Shown: one piece after another, positions 14,302 through 24,703 of the stretch
Position numbering within the stretch: position 1 is the stretch's first letter
Layout: each line of letters starts with the position of its first letter
Source: VRUE01 sp036271315
GTDB taxonomy: Bacteria; Actinomycetota; Thermoleophilia; Solirubrobacterales; 70-9
DNA: 64,000 nucleotides
Assembly: GCA_036271315.1 (NCBI GenBank)
Contig: DATBAV010000038.1
Coordinates: 62,001-126,000 of the forward strand
Reading direction: 5' to 3'
Made by a program: the position numbers and the translations under genes
Notes under the pieces: model-generated
What the model saw: only the letters and a program-made list of their open reading frames with translations
The model's database searches: none
Told to the model about the DNA's origin: nothing

Positions 14302-15648
14302 ATGAGCGAGCCGAGGCTGCAGATTCGCGCCGGGGAGGGCGCGAGCCTGGTGCTGCGCGGCGCCACCGTGCTCGACCCGGTGGCCGGGATCGACGCCAGG
14401 CACGACATCGTCGTCCGCGATGGCGCGATCGCCGAGCTGGCGGCGCCCGGTGAGGCCAATGCCGGCGGCATCGAGGAGATCGACGCCGCCGCCCTGCACG
14501 CCTTCCCGGCCTTCTTCGATCCCCACGTCCACCTGCGCACGCCCGGTCAGGAGCACAAGGAGGACATCGAGACCGGAGCCCGCTCGGCTGCCGCCGGCGG
14601 CTACTGCGGCATCCTCGCGATGGCCAATACCGAGCCGCCGGTCTCGACCCCCGCCGACATCGAGGCGCTGCTTGCCGATGCCCGCGCCGCTGCCGCGGTC
14701 AAGGTTGGCTTCCTCGCCACGGTGACGCGGGGGATGGAGGGCGAGGAGCTGACCGAGATGGCCTCGTTGCGCGACGTCGGCGCCGCAGGCTTCAGCGATG
14801 ACGGCCTGCCGATCCGCAGCGCCCGGGTGCTGCGTCGGGCGCTGCAATACCAGCGGCTCTGCGGCGGCACGATCGCCCTCCACGAGGAGGACCCGGAGCT
14901 CTCCGGCGCCGGCGTGATGCACGAGGGCCCCGTCTCCGCTGTCCTCGGCCTCGAGGGCATTCCCTCGGTCTCGGAGTCGACGATGATCGCCCGCGACGCC
15001 GCTCTCGCCGGCTACGAGGGCGGCCGCATCCACGTTCAGCACCTCTCGGCCGCGGAGTCGGTCGAGGCGGTGCGCGCCGCCAAGGCCGCCGGCGTGCAGA
15101 TCAGCTGCGAGGCCTCGCCGCACCACCTCTGCTTCACCGACGAAGAGGTGCGCAGCCTCGACCCGCAGCGCTTCAAGATGAACCCGCCGCTGCGCAGCGA
15201 GGCTGACCGCCAGGCTCTGATCGAGGGGCTGCGCGACGGCACGATCCAGTGCATCGCCACCGATCACGCTCCCCACGCGGCCGAGGAAAAGGAAGTCCCC
15301 TTCGAGCAGGCGGCGATGGGCGTGACCGGCCTGGAGACCGCCTTCGCCGCCCTTCACACCGAGCTGGTGCTACCCGGCACGATCGAGCTTGGCCTCTTGA
15401 TCGAGCGCCTCGCCGGCGGCGCGGCGCCCTTCGAGGTCGAGCGACCCTCGCTTGCACCGGGTAGCGAGGCGAACATCGCCCTCTGCGACCTCTCGACCCG
15501 CTGGACGGTCGGTGAGGACGGCTACGAGAGCCGCTCCTCCAACTCCTGGTGCGCCGGCAAAGAGCTGACCGGTCGCGTCCTGATGACCCTCGCCGGCGGC
15601 CAGGTCGCCTATCGCCTGCGCAGCTTCTCGATTGGGGTGGCGGCATGA
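14302..15648 (+). CDS. pyrC: Dihydroorotase
   Basis: This 448-residue amidohydrolase of the class I dihydroorotase type has the metal motif DPHVHLRTPG. The carboxylated-lysine region EDIETGARSAAAGGY, metal-ligand histidine segments ALHEEDPEL and HVQHLSAAES, and the catalytic Asp in IATDHAPHA follow. It cyclises carbamoyl aspartate to dihydroorotate. The ATG at 14302 is preferred over the 14158 frame opening, which overlaps pyrB deeply. It overlaps carA by 4 bp (ATGA). Confidence 0.95.
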   Translation: MSEPRLQIRAGEGASLVLRGATVLDPVAGIDARHDIVVRDGAIAELAAPGEANAGGIEEIDAAALHAFPAFFDPHVHLRTPGQEHKEDIETGARSAAAGGYCGILAMANTEPPVSTPADIEALLADARAAAAVKVGFLATVTRGMEGEELTEMASLRDVGAAGFSDDGLPIRSARVLRRALQYQRLCGGTIALHEEDPELSGAGVMHEGPVSAVLGLEGIPSVSESTMIARDAALAGYEGGRIHVQHLSAAESVEAVRAAKAAGVQISCEASPHHLCFTDEEVRSLDPQRFKMNPPLRSEADRQALIEGLRDGTIQCIATDHAPHAAEEKEVPFEQAAMGVTGLETAFAALHTELVLPGTIELGLLIERLAGGAAPFEVERPSLAPGSEANIALCDLSTRWTVGEDGYESRSSNSWCAGKELTGRVLMTLAGGQVAYRLRSFSIGVAA

Positions 15649-16755
15649 GCGAGGGCTTCCTGCTGCTCGAGGACGGGGCTCGCTTCGACGGGGTTCCCTG
15701 TGGCGCCGATGGGCCGGTCACCGGCGAGGTCGTCTTCAACACGGCGATGACCGGCTATCAGGAGTCGGTCACCGATCCCTCCTATGCGGGGCAGATCATC
15801 GTCTTCACTTATCCCCTAATCGGCAACTACGGCGTCTCGGCGGCGGCGATGGAGTCCGACCGCGCTCACGCCCGCGGCGTGGTCATGCGCGACCCCAAGA
15901 ACGGCGAGGACGTGGCGACGGCAGAGGGCGGCTGGCTCGACTGGCTCGCCGACTGCGGCGTGCCGGCGATCGGCGGTGTCGACACGCGCGCCGTCGTCCG
16001 TCACATCCGCGACCGGGGTGCGATGCGCGGCGGCATCTTCCCCGCCGGTACGCCCGAGGGCGAGGCGCGCGAGCGCGTCGCCGCCGAGCCTTCGATGGAC
16101 GGCGCTGACTTCGCCCGCACCGTCACTCCCGCCGAGCCGATCCGCTTCGCCGGCGAGGGCGGCCCGCACGTGGTCGGCATCGACACCGGGATCAAGCTCA
16201 ACATCGTCCGCCAGCTGCGCGAGCGAGGTTGTCAGCTCACCCTGTTGCCCTGCACCTCCTCGCCGGACGAGGTCCTCGCCGAGAGCCCCGATCTCGTCTT
16301 CCTCGCCAACGGCCCAGGTGACCCCGCCGCGCTCGGCTACGTCGTCGACACCGTGCGCGAGCTGGTCGGCAAGAAGCCCCTCTTCGGCATCTGCCTCGGC
16401 CACCAGCTGCTCTGTCGCGCCGTCGGCCTCGAGACCTTCAAGCTCCCCTTCGGTCACCGTGGCGCCAACCACCCGGTCAAGGAGCTGGCGACGGGGCGGA
16501 TCGACATCACCTCCCAGAACCACGGCTTCGCCGTGCAGGGCCCCGGCGGCGAGCCGCGGATCGAGGTCGACGAGCCGGTGCGCTGGCAGACCGACTTCGG
16601 CGCCGCCGAGCTCTCCCACCTCAACCTCTACGACCGCACGGTCGAGGGCCTGGTGCTGAAGGAGGTGGCCGCGGCAACGGTCCAGTACCACCCCGAGGCC
16701 GGCCCGGGGCCGCACGATGCCCGCCACCTCTTCGACTCGTTCCTGGAGCTTGCCC

Positions 16756-16763
<8 letters not shown>
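15645..16763 (+). CDS. carA: Carbamoyl-phosphate synthase small subunit
   Basis: This 372-residue glutamine amidotransferase subunit supplies ammonia to CarB. The N-terminal CPSase domain (EVVFNTAMTGYQESVTDPSY) is followed by a class I amidotransferase domain with nucleophile Cys250 in GICLGHQLL and a C-terminal His/Glu in QYHPEAGPGPHD. The start at 15645 overlaps the pyrC stop. The 3' end overlaps carB by 8 bp, which couples synthesis of the two subunits. Confidence 0.97.
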
Positions 16764-19859
<3,096 letters not shown>

Positions 19860-19863
<4 letters not shown>

Positions 19864-20720
19864 CCGCCCCTTTTGGGCGTCGCCTCTGCCAGGTCTCCGA
19901 GAGCCGTGCCACCGGCGGTTACCGGCTCTTCTCGCTGATCGACACGGACGGGCCCGAGCCGCTGCCGGGCCAGTTCTACATGCTCGCCAGCGAGCGGCAC
20001 TGGGAGCAGGGCGGCCAGCGCCCCTTCTTGCCGCGGGCGCTCTCCGTCGCTGAGACAGGCCCCGCGGCCGACGGCGTCCGCCTCGACTTCCTGATCGAGG
20101 GCATCGGTCCCGGCACCGACCGCCTCTGCGAGCTGCAGCCGGGCGAGAGCGTCTGTGTCAACGGCCCCCTCGGCAATTCCTTCTCAACCCCCCGCGAACT
20201 GCATCAAATTTCCGGGCCGCCAGGCAGGAAATTTGATGCAGTTCAGCCCAGCGGGGCAATCCTGGTCGGGGGTGGGATCGGGATTGCGCCACTGGCACTG
20301 CTGCGACGCAGCTTCGCGGCGAAGAACATCCCCACTCGCGTCCTGCTCGGCTTTCGCGACGCGGCCCACTCCGGCGGGCTCGATGAGCTCTTCTCCTGCT
20401 GCGAGATCCGCCTCGCCAGCGACGACGGCCACGCCGGCCACCATGGCTACGTCACCGACCTGCTTGCGGCGATGCTCGAGGGCGACGACGCCGCCAGCGC
20501 CGCCGTCTACTCCTGCGGTCCGCCGCAGATGTTGGAGGCCGTGGGAGCAATGTGCGCCGAGGCGGGGGTCGCCTGCGAGCTGGCAATGGAGTCGCCGATG
20601 GCTTGCGGCTACGGCGCCTGCTTCGGCTGCTCGATGCCCAAGCCGGGGGGTGGCTATCTCCGCCTCTGCGTCGACGGCCCCGTGGTGCGACCCGATCAGG
20701 TCGAGCTGGCCCATGCCTGA
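19860..20720 (+). CDS. pyrK: Dihydroorotate dehydrogenase electron transfer subunit (with palindromic insert)
   Basis: This 286-residue iron-sulfur flavoprotein passes electrons from PyrD to NAD+. The FAD region LPRALSV, the NAD region ILVGGGIGIAPLALL and the [2Fe-2S] cysteines in ACGYGACFGCSM...RLC are intact. Between GPLGNSF and GAILVGGG lies an extra segment of about 18-20 residues (RELHQISGPPGRKFDAVQ). It is encoded by a perfect 18-bp inverted repeat that keeps the frame. Homologues usually have only a few residues here, so this looks like an in-frame insertion in a surface loop. It overlaps pyrD by 8 bp. Confidence 0.92.
20196..20244. repeat. Perfect 18-bp palindromic element inside pyrK
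   Basis: GAACTGCATCAAATTTCC (20196-20213) and its exact reverse complement (20227-20244) flank a 13-nt GC-rich loop. The arms are AT-rich compared with the surrounding gene. The element adds codons in frame without a stop. I found no second copy in the window. Confidence 0.85.
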
Positions 20721-21609
20721 TTTCTGCGGCATCGAGCTGAAGCACCCGGTGATCAACGCCTCCGGCACCTTCGACGCGATAGCGGCGCGGCGCGTCTACG
20801 GCGAAGCCCTGCTGGCGGACTTCCCTTTCTCCGCCTTCGTCTCCAAGACGATCACGCCCGAGCCGCGGGTTGGCAACGAGCCGCAGCGGATCTGGGAGAC
20901 CCCCGCCGGGATGATCAACTCGATCGGCCTGCCCAACAAGGGGCTGGACGGGTTCCTCGCAGAGGATCTGCCGCAACTCGCGGACCTGCCCGTGCCTCTG
21001 ATCGTCTCCGTAATGGCCACTGGCCACGACGAGTTCGCCCGCCTTGTGAAGGGTGTGGGGGAGAGGGACGAGGTCGCGGCGATCGAGTTGAACGTGTCAT
21101 GCCCGAACGTGCACTCGGGCCTGATCGTCGGCGAGCAGCCAGCTGAGACCGAGGCGCTGCTCGAGGCGCTGCGACCGCTTACCAGCAAGCCGCTGCTCGT
21201 CAAGCTGACGCCCAACGTCGCAAACCCCGCCGAGGTCGCGGCGGCGGCGGAGCAGGGCGGGGCCGACGCGATCTCGCTGATCAACACGCTGAAGGCAAGC
21301 GCGATCGATCCTGCAACCGGCGAGCCCGGGATCGCGGCGGGGCACGGCGGGCTGTCCGGTCCCGCAGTCAGGCCCGTGGCGGTAGCTCAGGTGCGTGCTG
21401 TCGCTGCCGTCGTAAGGATTCCGATCGTCGGCATGGGCGGGATCTCACATGGGACAGACGCCATGGAATTCATCCACGCCGGTGCCTCCCTGGTCGCGGT
21501 CGGAACCGAGAACTTCCGCGACCCACGGGCGGGCAATCGGGTAGCGGGCGAGATCGCCGGAGCGCTCCGAGCCGATCGGAGCGGCGCTCCGATCGGCGAC
21601 ACCGCCTAA
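20713..21609 (+). CDS. pyrD: Dihydroorotate dehydrogenase, type 1B catalytic subunit
   Basis: This 298-residue FMN enzyme oxidises dihydroorotate to orotate. NASGTFD at the N-terminus, the orotate-binding NSIGLPNKG, the catalytic Cys in LNVSCPNVHSG, the lysine in VKLTPN and the FMN loop GMGGISHGTDAMEFIHAGAS are present. Pairing with pyrK identifies the NAD-dependent 1B type. It ends the operon visible here. pyrE and pyrF are not in the window. Confidence 0.95.
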   Translation: MPDFCGIELKHPVINASGTFDAIAARRVYGEALLADFPFSAFVSKTITPEPRVGNEPQRIWETPAGMINSIGLPNKGLDGFLAEDLPQLADLPVPLIVSVMATGHDEFARLVKGVGERDEVAAIELNVSCPNVHSGLIVGEQPAETEALLEALRPLTSKPLLVKLTPNVANPAEVAAAAEQGGADAISLINTLKASAIDPATGEPGIAAGHGGLSGPAVRPVAVAQVRAVAAVVRIPIVGMGGISHGTDAMEFIHAGASLVAVGTENFRDPRAGNRVAGEIAGALRADRSGAPIGDTA

Positions 21610-21659
21610 ACCTCGACTGGAGGTTCAGGTGAATTTCGGAGTTTTTGGCTTGCATGGCC

Positions 21660-21687
21660 TTGCACGCCCCCGACCCGCGGCTATACT
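21660..21687 (+). promoter_or_regulatory. Promoter of the mIHF gene
   Basis: TTGCAC (21660-21665) and TATACT (21682-21687) are separated by 16 bp. The -10 box ends 10 nt before the ATG at 21698, so the transcript would start within a few bases of the start codon, giving a leaderless or nearly leaderless mRNA. Confidence 0.6.
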
Positions 21688-21697
21688 CGCCGCCCAC

Positions 21698-22030
21698 ATG
21701 CCTGCCCCAGTCAAGACTTCAGCCGCTGCCCCCGAGCGCTCACTGGACCAGCGGATGGACGCTCTCAAACGAGCCAATGACATCCGCACCGCTCGCGCCA
21801 AGCTGAAGAAGGACCTCAAAGCGGGCAAGGCGAACATCCACACGCTGCTTCTCGATCCTCCCGAGTACGTGCTCACCGCCAAGGTCTTCGACATGCTCCT
21901 GGCGGTGCCGAAGTACGGCCGGGTGAAGACGAATCGGATCCTCAACCAGTGCCGGATCTCGCCGTCGAAGACGATCGGCGGCCTCTCCGAGCGACAGCGC
22001 GCCGAGCTTGTTTCGCAGCTTCGCCGATAG
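21698..22030 (+). CDS. mihF: Integration host factor, actinobacterial type (mIHF)
   Basis: This 110-residue nucleoid protein of the actinobacterial IHF family has an N-terminal helix (LDQRMDALKRANDIRTARAKLKKDL) and a helix-two-turn-helix-like core (VPKYGRVKTNRILNQCRISPSKTIGGL). It bends DNA and organises the nucleoid; it is unrelated in sequence to HU/IHF. The ATG at 21698 fits the family N-terminus and the TATACT promoter. Location before gmk and rpoZ is the typical actinobacterial arrangement. Confidence 0.93.
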   Translation: MPAPVKTSAAAPERSLDQRMDALKRANDIRTARAKLKKDLKAGKANIHTLLLDPPEYVLTAKVFDMLLAVPKYGRVKTNRILNQCRISPSKTIGGLSERQRAELVSQLRR

Positions 22031-22135
22031 GCGGCCGCTGCAAACCGGCGCATATCGCCGTCCTCGGTCGCTCGCGTGCAGAGCACGCCACGCTCCCTGC
22101 GTCCGGTCGATCTGCTTGGTTTTCGCGGCCGTTCT

Positions 22136-22714
22136 ATGTCAAAGGTCTTCGTAATTACAGGTCCATCTGGCGTCGGAAAGGGAACGCTGATCTCGACATT
22201 GCTCGAGCGGGTTCCCGATCTCGAGTTGTCGATTTCCGCGACCACTCGCGAGCCTCGCAAGGGCGAGGTGAACGGGCGCGACTACCACTTCCTCACTCCG
22301 GAGGAATTCGACGCGCGGATCAAAGCCGAAGACTTTCTCGAGTTCGCCACTTACAGCGGCCATCGCTACGGCACCCTGCGTTCCGAGGTGCGGCGGCGAC
22401 TCGACGAGGGCCACTCCGTGGTGCTCGAGATCGAGGTCCAGGGAGCACGCCAGGTGCGGGCGGCGATGCGCGAGTCGGTGCAGGTTTTCATCGCCCCACC
22501 GGACCCGGCCTCGCTGCGCCGCCGGCTCGAGTCGCGCGGCACCGACAGCCTCGAGGCGATCGACGCCCGGCTCGAGGTCGCCGAGCAGGAGCTGGCCGCC
22601 CAGGGCGAGTTCGCCCACACCCTCGTCAACGATGATCTCGACCGCGCAGCCGCTGAGCTGGAGGGAATCGTGCGCGCCGAGTTGGGGATACCTCTAGACT
22701 CCGGAGCCGAATGA
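22136..22714 (+). CDS. gmk: Guanylate kinase
   Basis: This 192-residue kinase converts GMP to GDP. The P-loop ITGPSGVGKGTL, the GMP-binding region TTREPRKGEVNGRDYHF and the lid region are in order. The ATG at 22136 is preferred; an upstream ATG at 22076 would add 20 residues outside the family norm. The 105-bp spacer from mIHF shows no ribosome site stronger than that of this start. It overlaps rpoZ by 4 bp. Confidence 0.96.
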   Translation: MSKVFVITGPSGVGKGTLISTLLERVPDLELSISATTREPRKGEVNGRDYHFLTPEEFDARIKAEDFLEFATYSGHRYGTLRSEVRRRLDEGHSVVLEIEVQGARQVRAAMRESVQVFIAPPDPASLRRRLESRGTDSLEAIDARLEVAEQELAAQGEFAHTLVNDDLDRAAAELEGIVRAELGIPLDSGAE

Positions 22715-22944
22715 TCAAACCACGCGTTGACAAGCTCCTAGACCACACTGACTCCCACTACGCGGCCGTAGTCGTCGCCGCCAAGCGGGCACGTCAGATC
22801 AACAGCTACTACCACAGCCTCGGCGAGGGCAGCTTCGGCGAGTACCCGCCGCCAATGGTCGATATCCCAGGCGACAGGAACTACCTCTCGGTTGCGCTCG
22901 AAGAGGTCGCCGCGGGCAAGCTTAAGTACGAGTACCGCTCCTAA
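22711..22944 (+). CDS. rpoZ: RNA polymerase omega subunit
   Basis: This 77-residue subunit helps assemble beta' into RNA polymerase. KRARQINSYYHSLGEG and the C-terminal LSVALEEVAAGKLKYE match actinobacterial omega proteins. It overlaps gmk (ATGA) and precedes coaBC, which is the usual gmk-rpoZ-coaBC order in actinomycetes. Confidence 0.94.
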   Translation: MIKPRVDKLLDHTDSHYAAVVVAAKRARQINSYYHSLGEGSFGEYPPPMVDIPGDRNYLSVALEEVAAGKLKYEYRS

Positions 22945-22978
22945 GCGCGCTCCGGCGCGGCCGGACCAAGGAACAGCC

Positions 22979-24223
22979 ATGGCCAGAATCCTGCTCGGCG
23001 TAAGCGGAGGGATTGCCGCCTACAAGGCGCTCGAACTAGCGCGCCTGGCGACGACGGCTGGCCATGGCGTTCGCGTGCTGATGACCGAGGGGGCGACCCG
23101 CTTCGTCGGCGCCGCCTCCTTCGAGGGCATCGTCGGTGCCCCGGTGCTGCTCTCTGAGTTCGAGCGCGATCCCATGCGCGGTGCCTTCCCCGGCGACCCG
23201 GCGCCCTCGCACGATCCGATCGGCCACCTCGAGCTGGCCACCAACTGCGACGCCTACCTCGTCGCCCCGGCCTCGGCCAACACGATCGCCAAGCTCGCCA
23301 CCGGCCAGGCCGACTCGATGGTCACCACCTCTTTCCTCGCCTGCACGGCGCCGCGCCTTCTCGCACCAGCGATGAACGACCGCATGTACTCCGACGGGGC
23401 CACCCAGGCCAACCTGGCGGACCTGCGCGAGCGCGGCGTGATCGTGATTGACCCAGAGGAGGGCGCCCTCGCCTCGCGTGGCGAGCACGGTAAGGGCCGC
23501 TTGCCCGACCCCGCCAGCCTGCTGGCCCAAATTGAAGCCGAGCTACCAACCGGAGAGCGCCCCTGGGACGGCCTCCGCGTCCTCGTCACGGCGGGTGGCA
23601 CCCGTGAGCCAATCGACTCGGTCCGCTTCCTCGGCAACCGCTCCAGCGGTCGCATGGGCATCGCCCTCGCCGCCGCCGCGGCCCGTCGCGGCGCCGACGT
23701 AACCCTGATCGCCGCCAACGTCTCCCTGCTAGAGCCGGCCGGCGTCCGCCGCCTCAACGTCGAGACCACCGAGCAGCTCGCCAAGGCCGCGCACGCCGAG
23801 TTCCCCGGCTCCCGGGTCCTCCTGATGGCCGCCGCCCCCGCCGACTTCAAGGCAAGCGACGTTGCAGAAGGAAAGCTCACCCGCGACGCCTCCCTTGACC
23901 TCCATCTGGAGCCCACCGAGGACATCTTCGCCAGCCTCGCCGCCATCAAGGAGGAGGGGCAAACCGTCGTCGCCTTCGCCGCCGAAGCCGGCAACAACGT
24001 CGACCGAGCCCGCGAGAAGCTGACCCGCAAGAACGCCGACCTAATCGTCCTCAACGACATCTCAAACCCAGCAATCGGCTTCGAGAGCCAAGAAAACGCA
24101 GTGACCCTGATCGACTCAGCGAGCGATACCAAGGTTTCCCAAGCTTCGAAGGACGTCATTGCCGAGGCGATCCTCACGAGAGTCGACCAGCTAAGAAGCA
24201 GGCAAGCTCAACCGAAGACGTAG
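22979..24223 (+). CDS. coaBC: Bifunctional phosphopantothenoylcysteine decarboxylase/synthetase
   Basis: This 414-residue fusion has an N-terminal flavoprotein decarboxylase (LLGVSGGIAAYKALEL, the PAMNDRMY substrate motif) and a C-terminal synthetase (VTAGGTREPIDSVRFLGNRSSG, NDISNP). It carries out two successive steps of coenzyme A synthesis. The ATG at 22979 gives the usual start; the frame extends upstream without family similarity. Three bases after the stop begins repeat family 2. Confidence 0.95.
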   Translation: MARILLGVSGGIAAYKALELARLATTAGHGVRVLMTEGATRFVGAASFEGIVGAPVLLSEFERDPMRGAFPGDPAPSHDPIGHLELATNCDAYLVAPASANTIAKLATGQADSMVTTSFLACTAPRLLAPAMNDRMYSDGATQANLADLRERGVIVIDPEEGALASRGEHGKGRLPDPASLLAQIEAELPTGERPWDGLRVLVTAGGTREPIDSVRFLGNRSSGRMGIALAAAAARRGADVTLIAANVSLLEPAGVRRLNVETTEQLAKAAHAEFPGSRVLLMAAAPADFKASDVAEGKLTRDASLDLHLEPTEDIFASLAAIKEEGQTVVAFAAEAGNNVDRAREKLTRKNADLIVLNDISNPAIGFESQENAVTLIDSASDTKVSQASKDVIAEAILTRVDQLRSRQAQPKT

Positions 24224-24225
24224 CT

Positions 24226-24318
24226 CCAGCGGGTGGCGCCGTAGGGGCGGACCACCCCCGAGGACGCTTTAGCGACCGCAGGGGGTGGTGGGTCCCCTGC
24301 GGTGACAGGACCCGCTGG
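24226..24318 (+). repeat. Dispersed inverted-repeat element, family 2, copy 1
   Basis: This 93-bp element is bounded by CCAGCGGGT and ACCCGCTGG, with an internal hairpin ACCGCAGGGG / CCCCTGCGGT. The copy at 40443-40535 on the opposite strand is also exactly 93 bp and differs at 4 positions. Two of those differences (positions 3 and 91) are a compensatory A-T to C-G change in the terminal stem. It starts 3 bp after the coaBC stop. Confidence 0.88.
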
Positions 24319-24352
24319 CCCTACGGCTCGAGCACATGGGGGAGGGCCGCCG

Positions 24353-24371
24353 CGACAGGACCCGCTGGCCA
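24353..24371 (+). repeat. Partial duplicate of the family 2 right end
   Basis: GACAGGACCCGCTGGCC, present at the right end of copy 1 (24304-24320), recurs about 50 bp downstream as a direct repeat. Only the end of the element is duplicated. Confidence 0.6.
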
Positions 24372-24387
24372 GCCACCTCCGCCGAGC

Positions 24388-24450
24388 TATACTGACTCAA
24401 GCTTTTAGTGAGTCCCGATGTACCCGAAGTGGGCCTGGCCCACTTTTTTT
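24388..24450 (+). promoter_or_regulatory. Promoter and attenuator leader of the rimP-nusA operon
   Basis: TATACT (24388-24393) is a good -10 box; no clear -35 is seen. The leader has a short hairpin GACTCA / TGAGTC (about 24395-24415). A strong Rho-independent terminator follows, AGTGGGC-CTG-GCCCACT (about 24428-24443) with an eight-T run to 24450, only 14 bp before the rimP ATG. Transcription into the operon must pass this terminator, so attenuation, perhaps responding to NusA, is likely. Confidence 0.6.
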
Positions 24451-24463
24451 ACGGCCTCAACCG

Positions 24464-24703
24464 ATGGCAGACCTCCAGCAAGACATTCAGCAGCAGCTCC
24501 GTGAGCTCGATTCCGAGCTCGATCTGGTCGCGCTCGAGCAGCCGAGCAAGGAAGCGCTGCGCCTCTTCATCGACCACCCCGGTGGCGTCGACCTGGCGCT
24601 CTGCGAACGGGTCACCCACCACCTCACCCACCTGCGGGCCGAGTACGCGCTGGAGGTTTCCTCGCCCGGCCCCAAGTACAGCAATCAGAAGGAGATCCAG
24701 TGA
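24464..24703 (+). CDS. rimP: Ribosome maturation factor RimP, N-terminal domain only
   Basis: This 79-residue protein matches the RimP N-terminal domain: LVALEQPSKEALRLFIDHPGGVDLALCERVTHHL and the terminal ALEVSSPG. Standard RimP is about 150 residues and continues from SSPG(L)DRPL into an SH3-like domain. Here it stops 11 residues after SSPG, directly before nusA (GTGA overlap), with no room for the missing domain in any frame. It may be a natural single-domain form or a remnant. The domain match and operon position make the identity fairly secure. Confidence 0.75.
   Translation: MADLQQDIQQQLRELDSELDLVALEQPSKEALRLFIDHPGGVDLALCERVTHHLTHLRAEYALEVSSPGPKYSNQKEIQ

Noticed and set aside
20196..20244. 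pyrK palindrome as a transcription terminator
   Set aside because: It lacks a T run, lies in the middle of an intact reading frame, and the downstream genes pyrK 3' part and pyrD require readthrough.
24302..24463. Longer RimP starting at 24302
   Set aside because: The added codons translate the repeat, promoter and terminator and show no RimP similarity.
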